DNA of 64,000 bases. Origin: Adhaeribacter aerolatus. GTDB lineage: Bacteria; Bacteroidota; Bacteroidia; Cytophagales; Hymenobacteraceae. The translations under genes were made by a program, and so were the position numbers. A model generated the notes under the pieces. It worked only from the letters and a program-made list of their open reading frames with translations, did no database searches and was not told where the DNA came from. The stretch spans positions 62,001 to 126,000 of the forward strand of contig NZ_BJYS01000002.1 in NCBI RefSeq assembly GCF_007991635.1, in the 5' to 3' direction. This document shows, piece by piece, positions 17,036 through 26,318 of the stretch (its first letter is position 1; every line of letters starts with the position of its first letter).

Positions 17036-17539
17036 GATTTCTAAGCAAATTATTTCTAAGTTTGTGCGTGAACAAATTGTAACAAAGTAATTATTTATTG
17101 GATTTAAAGCAAAGTAAAACGCATATATTTTGTGTGTAAAAACGCCCGTATTTGCTGCAAACCGCATATTGTATATTTTATAAGCTATACTTATTGCCTT
17201 TTATCTATTTTCAGAACTATACTTTTTATCTATTAATAGAAGCGCTAAGTAACGGTCGTGTTTGGGTTGTATAGGCTAAGTGTTTGCAGACTAAAGTTTT
17301 ATAAAGCGTAAATTATTCTTATGCATTTTCCTGCCAGCTGTTTTTTTCAATATAAATTACAAGATATCCGGCAAAAATCATCTCTATCGGTAGCAGGTAC
17401 TAAGTATAGATTAATGTTTAAAAGCAGGAAAGGTAAACACCGGTATTCAGAGCTTTTGAAAAAAGATTATTTTTTGCGGGTTTTTGTTTACCAAAATGGT
17501 TAAATCCCGTTAAGTCATAGCTGTAACTTTTAGAAATTT
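17036..17539. other. Divergent AT-rich promoter region
   Basis: Separates the TonB receptor gene (-) from the oxidoreductase gene (+). Strongly AT-rich; short frames inside it do not look coding. It should hold both promoters, which I could not place. Confidence 0.5.
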
Positions 17540-18433
17540 ATGTACGATGTAACCATTATTGGGGGAGGACCGGCCGGCTTAAGTGCGGCTTTGCTGTTGG
17601 GCCGTTGCATGCGCAAAGTTATTGTTTTTGATAGCGGAGAATACCGCAATGCCTGGTCCGATGCCATGCACGCTTTTATTACCCGCGATGGCATTAATCC
17701 CCGCGATTTTATAAAAGAAGCCCGGCAGGACCTGGAGAAATATGATTTTGAGTTTAAAGCCAAAGAAATAGTAAGTGCCCGGTGCGCCGGCGGCTTTTTT
17801 GAAGTGACCGATAGCGAGGATCAGGTTTATCTTTCCCGGAAATTATTGCTGGCTACCGGCATTCAGGATCGCTGGCCCCAGATACCCGGTTGCGAGCCTT
17901 TTAACGGTAAAAGTATTCACCACTGCCCTTACTGCGACGGCTGGGAGCATAAAAATACGGCCCTGGGCGCGTACGGCAAAAACCGCGATGCCATTGGCTT
18001 ATCGTTATCGTTAAAAACCTGGAGCAGCGATGTTACGCTTTACACCGACGGCACCCGCCGCTTGCGGGCCGCCGATACCCAACTATTGGAGCGGAATAAA
18101 GTTAAAATTTGTACTGCCCCCATCGAGCGACTGGAAGGCGAAGGAAGCAAGCTACAGCGCGTAGTTTTTAAGAATAACGGCAGCATGGCCTGCGATGCCA
18201 TCTTCTTTTCTACCGGCCAAGACCAGCGGGCTACTTTGGGGCGCCAGCTTAACTGCGATTTTACGAGCAAAGGCGTTATTAAAACCTATCATCAGCAGCA
18301 AACCAATGTGTCGGGGCTTTATGTGGCCGGCGATGCTGCCCGCGATATGCAACTAGTAATTGTGGCCGCCGCCGAAGGTACCAAAGCCGGCGTGATGATT
18401 AACAAGGAGCTACAGGAAGAATTCCGGATGTAA
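17540..18433 (+). CDS. Thioredoxin-reductase-like FAD/NAD(P) oxidoreductase
   Basis: 297 residues. The FAD-binding motif IIGGGPAGLSAALLLGR opens the protein, a redox-active CPYC pair lies at HHCPYCDGWE (~residues 133-136), and the second FAD motif GLYVAGDAARDMQLVIVAAAEG is near the C-terminus. This is the thioredoxin reductase/alkyl hydroperoxide reductase F fold. The nucleotide site (GAYGKNRDAIGLSL) departs from the usual GxGxxA, so preference for NADPH is uncertain. It is shorter and more divergent than housekeeping TrxB and is best called a TrxB-like protein. It probably reduces a small disulfide protein in the cytoplasm. No partner gene adjacent. Confidence 0.85.
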   Translation: MYDVTIIGGGPAGLSAALLLGRCMRKVIVFDSGEYRNAWSDAMHAFITRDGINPRDFIKEARQDLEKYDFEFKAKEIVSARCAGGFFEVTDSEDQVYLSRKLLLATGIQDRWPQIPGCEPFNGKSIHHCPYCDGWEHKNTALGAYGKNRDAIGLSLSLKTWSSDVTLYTDGTRRLRAADTQLLERNKVKICTAPIERLEGEGSKLQRVVFKNNGSMACDAIFFSTGQDQRATLGRQLNCDFTSKGVIKTYHQQQTNVSGLYVAGDAARDMQLVIVAAAEGTKAGVMINKELQEEFRM

Positions 18434-18512
18434 TTTGCTTAATAACTTTCTGCCAAATTTAATATAAATCAGGATAGATGTTTACATAGCAACCGGTATA
18501 GCATATTTAGGG

Positions 18513-19487
18513 ATGAGAAAACGAATGGTTTTTTTGTTACTGCTGATAGTATGCCCGGCTGGGAATATTTTTCCGTGGGGCTTTTATGCGCACCAGCGCA
18601 TCAACCGGCTGGCGGTTTTTACCTTACCACCCGAAATGATAAGCTTCTACAAAAAGCATATTCTGTATATTTCGGAAAATGCCGTTAACCCCGATAAGCG
18701 GCGCTACGTGGTAAAAGCCGAAGGGCCGCGCCACTTTATTGATTTGGATGTGTACGGCGATAGCGCCGTGTACAAATTGCCCCGTAACTGGCCGGATGCC
18801 GTGGCTAAATTTGGCGAAGATTCGCTGGCGAAACACGGCGTTCTGCCCTGGCATTTAACTTTGGTAAAATACCAGCTAACCGAAGCTTTTAAGCACCACG
18901 ATGTACCCGCTATTCTGCGCCTCTCCGCCGATTTAGGTCATTATTTAGCCGATGCCTGCGTACCCTTGCATACTACCCGCAACTACAACGGGCAATTTAC
19001 AAACCAGCACGGCATTCACGGGTTTTGGGAATCCAGGTTACCAGAGTTGCTGGCTGGCAATTATGATTTTTTTGTAGGACCAGCCGTTTACGTTGACAAG
19101 CCACAGCAAAAAGCCTGGGATATTATCAGCCGGTCGCACGCCGCTTTGGATTCCGTGTTTAGGTTCGAGAAAGAAGTAGCAGCACAACTACCAGAAGACC
19201 GAAAATATACTTTTGAGGAACGCAATAATATTACCGTAAAGACCTATTCCAAAGTGTATAGCACCATCTATCATCAAAAACTGAAAGGCCAGGTAGAGCG
19301 GCAAATGCGCTACGCCGTTTGGCTGGTGGGTTCTTTCTGGTACACCTGCTGGGTAGATGCCGGCCAGCCCGATTTAAATAATTTACAGCCCCTTACCGAA
19401 GAACAAAAATCCCAATTGGAAGCCGAGCGCCAACAGTTAAAGAAGCTAGTGGTACCTGACCGAACGCACGAAACGGAGGCAGATTAA
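18513..19487 (+). CDS. Zinc-dependent phospholipase C/S1-P1 nuclease-fold protein
   Basis: 324 residues with a signal peptide whose cleavage would leave WGFYAHQRINRLAVFTLP at or near the mature N-terminus; a free N-terminal Trp is a zinc ligand in this fold. Other candidate ligands are in AEGPRHFIDLDVYG (His-Asp), DLGHYLADACVPLHTTRNYNGQ, and NQHGIHGFWES. The ordering W...H...HxxxD...H...HxxxE is that of the alpha-toxin/S1-P1 superfamily. Such enzymes cleave phospholipids or nucleic acids outside the cytoplasm; which applies here cannot be decided. A charged C-terminal tail follows. It stands 79 bases after the oxidoreductase gene, possibly cotranscribed. Confidence 0.8.
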   Translation: MRKRMVFLLLLIVCPAGNIFPWGFYAHQRINRLAVFTLPPEMISFYKKHILYISENAVNPDKRRYVVKAEGPRHFIDLDVYGDSAVYKLPRNWPDAVAKFGEDSLAKHGVLPWHLTLVKYQLTEAFKHHDVPAILRLSADLGHYLADACVPLHTTRNYNGQFTNQHGIHGFWESRLPELLAGNYDFFVGPAVYVDKPQQKAWDIISRSHAALDSVFRFEKEVAAQLPEDRKYTFEERNNITVKTYSKVYSTIYHQKLKGQVERQMRYAVWLVGSFWYTCWVDAGQPDLNNLQPLTEEQKSQLEAERQQLKKLVVPDRTHETEAD

Positions 19488-19811
19488 TATTTAGGCATCT
19501 ACTTTATTCGCTAGTCATTAGCCCTTGCCGCGTGTTTTCACCAGCAAGTAGTTGGGCACAGGCTTCCAAATTGGCGGTGATAACACCACCAGTGGCGATC
19601 ATCGCTGCTTTTAGTCTAAATATTAAACAGCTTCTTAGATAAAACTAGATTTAGTTATTTCGACAAATCCAATATGGCTTATTTACTTTAGACGCAGTAT
19701 AAAGAGTTATTTAAAATAATCAAGCGTTTTATCCCAGTTTTCGGGGCCTTCGTCACATTTTATATTTTTCGTGGGAGCTATAAATTATCATTGTGGTATA
19801 AAAGCTACACC
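19488..19811. other. Intergenic region with a dispersed hairpin repeat
   Basis: No gene. At 19570-19597 it holds a 28-base sequence starting ATTGGCGGTGATAAC that recurs with two differences at 23572-23599; the two halves can pair with G-U wobble. Confidence 0.6.
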
Positions 19812-21317
19812 ATGAAAGATTTAATCTATAATCCGGATACCTTCAGAAAGATAGAATTTTGGGCGGCAACCACCATTTTTGTCTTTGCCGTTTTTTCGCT
19901 TATTACTTCGGAGGGTGGTCGCAATAGCTATTTGTTTGAGGAAGAAAATATTCCTTTCCATTATTACCGGAATTATTTTTTACCCCATTTAATACAGTAT
20001 TCAGTTCTATATGCCGCTTTTTGGTTTTTAAATTTCAAGGTAATTCCCCGTCTAATTCAGAAAGAAACCTTATTCCTGAATGGCTTTTTTATATTATTTA
20101 CCTTAATAGCTGTTTGGCTGGTTTTTGGTATTACCGATACCTATTTAAAAAACTACCTTTTCCAGGAATACGAATCGGAGCAGGAAACCTACGACTTTAT
20201 CTTTCAGCGCAGTTTTCTGTTTGCCTTGTGGCTCCTGTTTATTTTTGGCTTTTATACCGTAGTTAAATATGCCGGCATCTACTTATTATCTAATTCCGAA
20301 GCTATTCAGGCTAAATACCGGGTAATTACCCGCGATGGTCTGCTGGCTATTGTGTTTTGGATGGTGAGTATGTTTTTTTTACTTATTGCCGATGCTGAAA
20401 TACCGTTAATAGTAGGCTGGGGAATAATTGGGCCGAGCAGCATTATATTTTATCTCTACTCCATATCCCGGCTTATTCCGGTTTCGCTAACCAAAAAGAA
20501 ACCATTTCAGGCTTATCTTTTAAGAACCCTTCTGGTATTAATAATCGCCTATTTGCCCGTTAGCTTGCTCGGATATCTGCTTTCGCCGCACCGCGAGTTT
20601 GGCTTTGTAGTAAGTTTATTTAATACTTTTGTGCAACTGTTTTTAACCATGCCGCTTTCGTGGGTGCTGTTTAAACGGCAGATGCGCGGCAGCGAAGAGG
20701 TATTTGTGCTGAAAAAAGAACTCGGCCGCTCCAACGCCAACCTCGATTTTCTACGCTCCCAGATAAACCCCCACTTTTTGTTTAACTCCCTGAATACCTT
20801 GTATGGCACGGCCCTGCAGGAAAACAGCGAGCGCACGGCGCAGGGTATTCAAATGCTGGGCGATATGATGCGGTTTATGCTGCACGAAAACCACCAAACC
20901 AAAATATTGCTTTCCCGCGAAATTGAATATATGCGCAACTACATCGAGTTGCAGTCGCTGCGTACTTCTACCACACCCAATATTGTTATTCAAACCAAAA
21001 TAGCCGACGTACTGGCCGAAAAATTTATTGCGCCCATGTTGCTGATACCTTTCGTGGAGAATGCTTTTAAACACGGCATCAGCCTGAAGCAAAAATCCTG
21101 GATTAAGGTAACCCTTCATTACGAACAAGATAAGTTGTATTTTGATGTGTACAACAGCACCCACGCCAAGCCCGAACAAGATCCGGAGAAAGATAAATCC
21201 GGCATTGGGCTCGAAAACGTAAAACAGCGATTGGCCTTACTCTACCCCAACAAGCACGAATTAATTATCAGAGAAACCACCGAAGAATTTTTCGTCCACC
21301 TGACGCTCACTTTGTAA
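19812..21317 (+). CDS. LytS-type sensor histidine kinase
   Basis: 501 residues from the ATG at 19812 (an alternative start at 19791 adds 7). The first ~285 residues contain about eight hydrophobic helices and no recognisable extracellular sensor domain. The C-terminal part is a His_kinase/HATPase_c pair of the LytS type: SQINPHFLFNSLNTLYGTALQ with the phospho-accepting His at ~321, then APMLLIPFVENAFKHGI and the G-box SGIGLENVKQRLALLY. It should phosphorylate the LytTR response regulator at 22620-23291, from which it is separated only by a thioredoxin-like lipoprotein gene. Signal unknown; the interposed redox protein suggests an envelope-related input. Confidence 0.92.
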   Translation: MKDLIYNPDTFRKIEFWAATTIFVFAVFSLITSEGGRNSYLFEEENIPFHYYRNYFLPHLIQYSVLYAAFWFLNFKVIPRLIQKETLFLNGFFILFTLIAVWLVFGITDTYLKNYLFQEYESEQETYDFIFQRSFLFALWLLFIFGFYTVVKYAGIYLLSNSEAIQAKYRVITRDGLLAIVFWMVSMFFLLIADAEIPLIVGWGIIGPSSIIFYLYSISRLIPVSLTKKKPFQAYLLRTLLVLIIAYLPVSLLGYLLSPHREFGFVVSLFNTFVQLFLTMPLSWVLFKRQMRGSEEVFVLKKELGRSNANLDFLRSQINPHFLFNSLNTLYGTALQENSERTAQGIQMLGDMMRFMLHENHQTKILLSREIEYMRNYIELQSLRTSTTPNIVIQTKIADVLAEKFIAPMLLIPFVENAFKHGISLKQKSWIKVTLHYEQDKLYFDVYNSTHAKPEQDPEKDKSGIGLENVKQRLALLYPNKHELIIRETTEEFFVHLTLTL

Positions 21318-21369
21318 AAATATAACTGTTTGCCGGAAAGCATCAGCCGGCTTACCCAGAATAATTATC

Positions 21370-22575
21370 ATGAAGAACTTCCTGTATGCAGCCGCTTTTA
21401 TGCTTATATTAGGATTAGTTTCCTGCTCTAAAAAGATAAGTGTAACCAACTCTAACATGACCAAACCCAGTATTCAGGCCAATATTCAGGGCTTAGGCAA
21501 CGATACCATTCTGGTGCTGTATCATAAAATATTAAACCCAGCCGATTTTGATGAATCAGTGAAAGATACCATCGTTGCCCAAAACGGACGCTTTACTTAC
21601 GATTTGGCTATAGAAGAACCGGTTTTGCTGTACCTGATGCCCCAGAAAGCCATTATAACCAGAGCTGACGGCCGGCCGTTTTGGGCAAAAGAAAAATCTA
21701 TCGTGGTGCTGGTTGGCTACGGCGACAAAATAGAAATTACCGGCGAACTGTACGAATATTATACCGATTACGAAGTTAAAGGCTCTGAATTTAATGAATA
21801 TTATACCCAAGTAAGAAAAAGCTACATTACAGCGGCGGCGGAAGCGGTAAAATTGGAACTGGAACTGGATGCCCAAATGGCCGGTAAAGCGAATGGCGAT
21901 GTTATAAACGTGCTTTTTCAGAAGCGGAACGATATAAATAAAATTAGCCGCTTAGCCCAACTGGAATTTATCAAAAACAATCCAGAGAAAGAACTGTCGG
22001 CTTATTATTTAACCCTGCAGCCTTTAGATACCATCGAGAAATACTACAGTGCGCTTGCGCCGGATGTTCGGGAAGGTATGTTTCAGCGAATGCTCGATGA
22101 CAAGTTAAATACGCTAAAGAAGCTTAGAAGAACCGAAGCCGCCGAACTAGCTGTTAAAGAAGGGGAAGTGGCACCTGATTTTAAGCTCGGCGGGCTATAC
22201 GGCGAATTCTCTTTAAATGCGGTTAAAAGTAAATATATTGTCTTGGACTTTTGGGCCAGTTGGTGTGCTCCTTGTATAAAGGGCCTGGCCCGGATGAAAG
22301 AATATTACTGGCAATACCAGAACCAAGCCGAATTTATAGGTATTAACTGTAATGAAAGCGAAGAAAAATGGCGGGAGGCCGTAGAAAAGCACGAACTCCC
22401 GTGGCCCCAGGTTATTGATACGGCAGATATAAATGAATCGGTCGCAATTAATTACGGCGTAAAAGCATTCCCCACTAAATGTATCCTGAATGCGGGAAAG
22501 AAAATTATGGGCAGGTTTGTGGGAGAGGAGGAGGACTTTTATAAAAAGCTGGACGAGGTACTGGGGAATAAATAA
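21370..22575 (+). CDS. Thioredoxin-like lipoprotein (DUF4369 + TlpA-type)
   Basis: 401 residues with a lipoprotein signal peptide (LILGLVSC, Cys20). Residues ~35-140 fit the DUF4369 beta-domain that often precedes TlpA-like folds (NIQGLGNDTILVLYH, DTIVAQNGRFTYDL). A helical stretch follows. The C-terminal ~130 residues are thioredoxin-like: VAPDFKLGGLYGEFSL, then VLDFWASWCAPCIKGL with Cys299 and Cys302, FIGINCNESEEKWREAVEKHELPWPQV and the cis-Pro region VKAFPTKCIL. It probably reduces or exchanges disulfides of envelope proteins. It sits between a histidine kinase gene and its response regulator gene with gaps of ~50 bases, so all three are likely one operon. Confidence 0.9.
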   Translation: MKNFLYAAAFMLILGLVSCSKKISVTNSNMTKPSIQANIQGLGNDTILVLYHKILNPADFDESVKDTIVAQNGRFTYDLAIEEPVLLYLMPQKAIITRADGRPFWAKEKSIVVLVGYGDKIEITGELYEYYTDYEVKGSEFNEYYTQVRKSYITAAAEAVKLELELDAQMAGKANGDVINVLFQKRNDINKISRLAQLEFIKNNPEKELSAYYLTLQPLDTIEKYYSALAPDVREGMFQRMLDDKLNTLKKLRRTEAAELAVKEGEVAPDFKLGGLYGEFSLNAVKSKYIVLDFWASWCAPCIKGLARMKEYYWQYQNQAEFIGINCNESEEKWREAVEKHELPWPQVIDTADINESVAINYGVKAFPTKCILNAGKKIMGRFVGEEEDFYKKLDEVLGNK

Positions 22576-22619
22576 TTTAAGCTAACTGGCCCGAACGAAA
22601 ACAGAATTAATAAAATAAT

Positions 22620-23291
22620 ATGACTGCAATTGCCATCGACGATGAACCAATGGCTTTGGAAGTAGTACGCTCGCTGGCCGCTAAAGTGCCTTACTTAAAC
22701 CTCAAAGCCTGCTTTACCGATGCTTTTCAGGCCCTGGAATACTTACAGCACGAGCCGGTAGATCTGCTTTTCCTGGATATTAAAATGCCCGATATTTCCG
22801 GATTAGAATTTGTAACCAGCCTGCACAAAAAGCCGCTGGTTATTTTTACCACCGCCTACTCCGAACACGCCGTTATTAGTTTTGAGTTGGATGCCATTGA
22901 TTACCTGCTGAAGCCTTTCTCGCTGGCCCGGTTTGTAAAAGCCTGCAACAAAGCCCAGGAATTGCTGCAACTCCGCAGCCAAAGCGTGGCGCCCAAGGAT
23001 TACCTTTTCCTGAAAACCGGTTACGAGCAGGTAAAGGTGCATTACGACGAAATATTGTACATGGAAGCAGCCGGCAATTATATAACCTTTGTGCTGGAAA
23101 ACAAAAAGCTACTCTCCCGCATGACCATAAACGAACTCAGCGACCAACTGCCCCCCGAAAAGTTTACCCGCGTGCACCGGTCCTATATTGTAGCCAACGA
23201 TAAAATAGAAAAAATAGAGCGCCACCAGGTGCAGGTAAAAGGCAACTTTGTACCGGTGGGGGCATCGTATATGCAGCAATTAAAGTTTTAG
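22620..23291 (+). CDS. LytTR-family response regulator
   Basis: 223 residues. Residues 1-115 are a receiver domain with the acidic pocket AIDDEP, the phospho-acceptor Asp53 in LLFLDIKMPD, TTAYSEHA and the conserved Lys in YLLKPF. Residues ~128-223 are a LytTR DNA-binding domain (LFLKTGYEQVKVHYDEILYMEAAGNY, RMTINELSDQLPPEKFTRVHRSYIVA). It should be activated by the kinase at 19812-21317 and bind direct-repeat operators. The targets are unknown; autoregulation of this operon would be usual. Confidence 0.95.
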   Translation: MTAIAIDDEPMALEVVRSLAAKVPYLNLKACFTDAFQALEYLQHEPVDLLFLDIKMPDISGLEFVTSLHKKPLVIFTTAYSEHAVISFELDAIDYLLKPFSLARFVKACNKAQELLQLRSQSVAPKDYLFLKTGYEQVKVHYDEILYMEAAGNYITFVLENKKLLSRMTINELSDQLPPEKFTRVHRSYIVANDKIEKIERHQVQVKGNFVPVGASYMQQLKF

Positions 23292-23433
23292 TAGTGGTAG
23301 TCAGAATTACAAAATTCGCTATGTTCAACTCCAGGATAGAAAAGAAGGGTAAAAACTGAAAATTTATACCTCTTACCCTGTAATAAAGGACAACCAAACT
23401 CCCGGGAAAGATAGTGGCTAAATCATCGGCTTA

Positions 23434-23487
23434 GCTCGCCCCCTGTTTTCCGGAAAACTTGCTTCCCAGGAGGGGGTTTGGGGTGGT
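23434..23487. repeat. GC-rich dispersed intergenic repeat (locus 1)
   Basis: GCCCCCTGTTTTCC ... CCAGGAGGGGGTTTGGGGTGG, related to repeats at 45471-45500 and 50545-50704. All pair a C-run with GGAGGGG followed by a (T/G)-GGGG stretch. Probably a REP-like element. Confidence 0.5.
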
Positions 23488-23683
23488 TTTATTTACTAAA
23501 GCTTTTAAATATAGGCTTACCGCCGCCTTTGCTGCAGAGACACCACCAGTTAACTAGGCAGAATCTTTAAGATTGGCGGTGATAACCCCACCAATGGCGC
23601 TGTATTTTGCTCGAAAAAGAAATCCTCAATAGCTTCCATACTGCTTTCAACACCTCTGGTCACGCTTTTTACCAAATTAAATT

Positions 23684-23721
23684 AACAATTCAACAATTCA
23701 ACAATTCAACAATTCAACAAT
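23684..23721. repeat. Tandem 8-bp repeat
   Basis: About 4.75 copies of AACAATTC in tandem, ~110 bases before the prolyl oligopeptidase start. A simple repeat that could vary in copy number. Confidence 0.85.
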
Positions 23722-23833
23722 ATCTTCTTTCTAAACCCTTTTCTTACTTCCCCGCACAATTTTCAAACCTTATTCAGGTTTCCGGCACAGTTTTCGTAAA
23801 TTTGGGGTTATGATTTAATTAACACCCTGTTAT

Positions 23834-26032
23834 ATGAATAAAATCACCTTTTTTCTGGTGGCTGGCGGATTTAGCTTTCTGGCCGCCTGTCAATCAACCA
23901 AGACTAACACGCCGGAGACCCAGGCTGCTGTTGCCACGGCCACCGAAGATACAACCAACATGAATAAGGCCACTATTGCATACCCCGAAACCGAAAAAGT
24001 AACCCACATCGATAATTACCACGGCACCGAAATACCCGACCCATACCGCTGGCTCGAGAATGATACTTCTGAAGCGGTAGCCAACTGGGTACAGGCGCAA
24101 AATAAAGTTACTTTCAATTACCTCGGTCAGATTCCGTTCCGGGATAAAATAAAAGAGCGCTTAACTAAAATCTGGAACTACCCGAAGTACGGCACTCCTT
24201 TTAAGCGCGGCGAAAACTATTATTTCTACAAAAACGACGGGCTACAGAACCAAAGCATTCTGTACGTGCAGAAAGGACTCAACGGCACACCGGAAGTTTT
24301 CATCGACCCGAATAAATTCTCGACCGATGGTACTACCTCTTTAACCACCGTTAGCTTTTCTAAGGATAATAAATACGTGGCCTACGGTACTTCCGGCGGC
24401 GGCTCCGACTGGAACGAATTTTACGTGCTGGATGCCACTACCAAAGAAAAGTTAAGCGATAAACTGGCGTGGATCAAGTTTTCGGGCGCAGCCTGGTTTA
24501 AAGATGGCTTTTTTTACAGCCGCTACGATGCGCCTAAAAATGGCAGCAAGCTGGCAGCCAAAAACGAATACCACAAAGTATATTATCACCAGCTAGGTAC
24601 GCCGCAGAGCGAGGATAAATTAATTTACGAAGACAAAACCAAGCCACTGCGGTACTTCAGCGCCCAAACCACCGACGACGAACGTTACCTGGTAATTACC
24701 GTTTCGGAAGGCGCTACCAGCACCAATGCCTTGTATGTAAAGGAACTGCGCGATGAGAAAAACGCCTTTATACCGGTGGTTAGCAATTTCACCGCCGAAT
24801 ACAACGTCATTGATAACTTAGGGGATAAACTGCTGGTACAAACCACTTATAAATCGCCTAAAAACCAGATCGTACTCATCGACCCCAAAAAGCCGCAACC
24901 GGCCAACTGGAAAACTGTGGTACCCCAATCGGAGAACGTAATTTCGGGGGCGTCGCTTATTAATAACCGGTTAATTGTAAATTACATGAAAAATGCCGCC
25001 AGCGAGGTAGTGGTATTTGATGTGAACGGCAAGCGCCTGCACGGGTTAAAATTACCTACCCTGGGTACGGTAACGGGTTTTAGCGGGAAGAAAGAAGACA
25101 AAGAAGTTTTTTATACATTCAATTCCTTTACCTATCCCAGCGCCATTTATAAATATACAGTAGCCACGAATACCTCCGAGCTGTTCCGGAAAACCGATCT
25201 GGATGTGAATATGGACAACTACGAAACCAAACAGGTGTTTTACCCGAGCAAAGACGGCACCAAAGTACCGATGTTTATTGTGCATAAAAAAGGTTTGGTG
25301 CTGGATGGCAATAATCCTACTTACCTGTATGGTTATGGTGGTTTTAACGTGTCGTATACACCTGGTTTCAGTATTTCGCGGATGTTGTGGCTCGAAAACG
25401 GCGGCGTATTTGTACTGGCTAACCTGCGCGGCGGGGGAGAGTTTGGCGAAGAATGGCACAAAGCCGGCATGACACCCCATAAACAAAATGTGTTTGATGA
25501 TTTTATCGCGGCGGCCGAATATTTGATTCAGGCGAAATATACTTCGCCGGAAAAACTGGCCATTGCCGGCGGCTCTAACGGTGGCTTGTTGGTAGGAGCT
25601 GTAGCCAACCAGCGTCCCGAATTATTTAAAGTTGCTCTGCCGGCCGTGGGTGTAATGGATATGCTGCGGTTCCATAAGTTTACCATTGGTTGGGGTTGGG
25701 TGCCCGAATACGGATCCAGCGACAACCCCGAACAATTCAAGAACTTACTCCAGTTTTCGCCGCTGCACAATATTAAAGACGGTGTAAGTTACCCGGCTAC
25801 TTTGGTTACCACCGCCGACCACGACGACCGCGTGGTACCAGCCCACTCGTTTAAATATATTGCCCGCCTGCAGGAAAAAGGCGCCGGACCAAACCCATAC
25901 TTAATCCGGGTAGCAGTAAACGCCGGCCACGGCGCTGGTAAATCTACAGCGCAGCAAATAGAAGAAGCCACCGATATCTGGTCTTTTGTGTACCAGAATA
26001 TGGGTGTGAACCCGTATAGCACGCCTAAATAA
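23834..26032 (+). CDS. Prolyl oligopeptidase family (S9A), lipoprotein
   Basis: 732 residues with a lipoprotein-type signal (GGFSFLAAC, Cys19) and a Thr/Ala-rich linker. From ~residue 50 it matches prolyl oligopeptidase: DPYRWLEND near the start, a seven-bladed propeller region to ~480, then an alpha/beta hydrolase domain with GGSNGGLL (Ser581), TTADHDDRVVPAHS (Asp) and NAGHGAGKST (His). It cleaves short peptides after proline. Length and order are normal for S9A. The signal places it in the periplasm or at the outer membrane rather than the cytoplasm. It stands alone between repeat-rich spacers. Confidence 0.95.
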   Translation: MNKITFFLVAGGFSFLAACQSTKTNTPETQAAVATATEDTTNMNKATIAYPETEKVTHIDNYHGTEIPDPYRWLENDTSEAVANWVQAQNKVTFNYLGQIPFRDKIKERLTKIWNYPKYGTPFKRGENYYFYKNDGLQNQSILYVQKGLNGTPEVFIDPNKFSTDGTTSLTTVSFSKDNKYVAYGTSGGGSDWNEFYVLDATTKEKLSDKLAWIKFSGAAWFKDGFFYSRYDAPKNGSKLAAKNEYHKVYYHQLGTPQSEDKLIYEDKTKPLRYFSAQTTDDERYLVITVSEGATSTNALYVKELRDEKNAFIPVVSNFTAEYNVIDNLGDKLLVQTTYKSPKNQIVLIDPKKPQPANWKTVVPQSENVISGASLINNRLIVNYMKNAASEVVVFDVNGKRLHGLKLPTLGTVTGFSGKKEDKEVFYTFNSFTYPSAIYKYTVATNTSELFRKTDLDVNMDNYETKQVFYPSKDGTKVPMFIVHKKGLVLDGNNPTYLYGYGGFNVSYTPGFSISRMLWLENGGVFVLANLRGGGEFGEEWHKAGMTPHKQNVFDDFIAAAEYLIQAKYTSPEKLAIAGGSNGGLLVGAVANQRPELFKVALPAVGVMDMLRFHKFTIGWGWVPEYGSSDNPEQFKNLLQFSPLHNIKDGVSYPATLVTTADHDDRVVPAHSFKYIARLQEKGAGPNPYLIRVAVNAGHGAGKSTAQQIEEATDIWSFVYQNMGVNPYSTPK

Positions 26033-26157
26033 TATAGGAAGCAATATTATAGGGAAGTCAGCGGATATAAATACTACCGTCAGTTTAACGCATAGCGTAA
26101 CCGGTGGTGTGTTATAAGGGAAAGCTTCCAGCAGTAGGAAACTTCCAATTATTTATA

Positions 26158-26190
26158 ACCACCAGTTACAGCTCTGCCTAAACTGGCGGT
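26158..26190. repeat. Dispersed hairpin repeat (ACCACCAGTT family)
   Basis: ACCACCAGTT (26158-26167) pairs with AACTGGCGGT (26181-26190) with one wobble. Related half-sites occur at 23542-23551/23572-23581 and 19571-19597, each in the spacer after a plus-strand gene. A weaker ACCG..CGGTGGTG pair lies near 26069-26108. Confidence 0.5.
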
Positions 26191-26318
26191 AGCAGATTGT
26201 AGTATATTTCTGGAACAATAATTAAAATGGTAATCGGCGTGAATAAATGCTGTTCATTCCGCTTACCATTTTTAATTTTGTCTCTTTCATTCGAGACTAA
26301 ATATTAAATTCAACCATA

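Larger units (their letters stand above)
23292..23833. other. Repeat-rich intergenic region
   Basis: No gene. It holds a GC-rich dispersed repeat (23434-23487), the ACCACCAGTT/ATTGGCGGTG repeat (23542-23599) and a tandem AACAATTC repeat (23684-23721). The end nearest 23834 presumably carries the peptidase promoter. Confidence 0.6.

Noticed and set aside
17036-17167. 44-residue extension of the TonB receptor
   Set aside because: The ATG at 17035 begins a clear signal peptide; the extension would make it internal.
23607-23813. 68-codon frame across the AACAATTC tandem repeat
   Set aside because: Its apparent peptide repeat (IQQFNNS) only reflects the DNA tandem repeat; no start or domain support.
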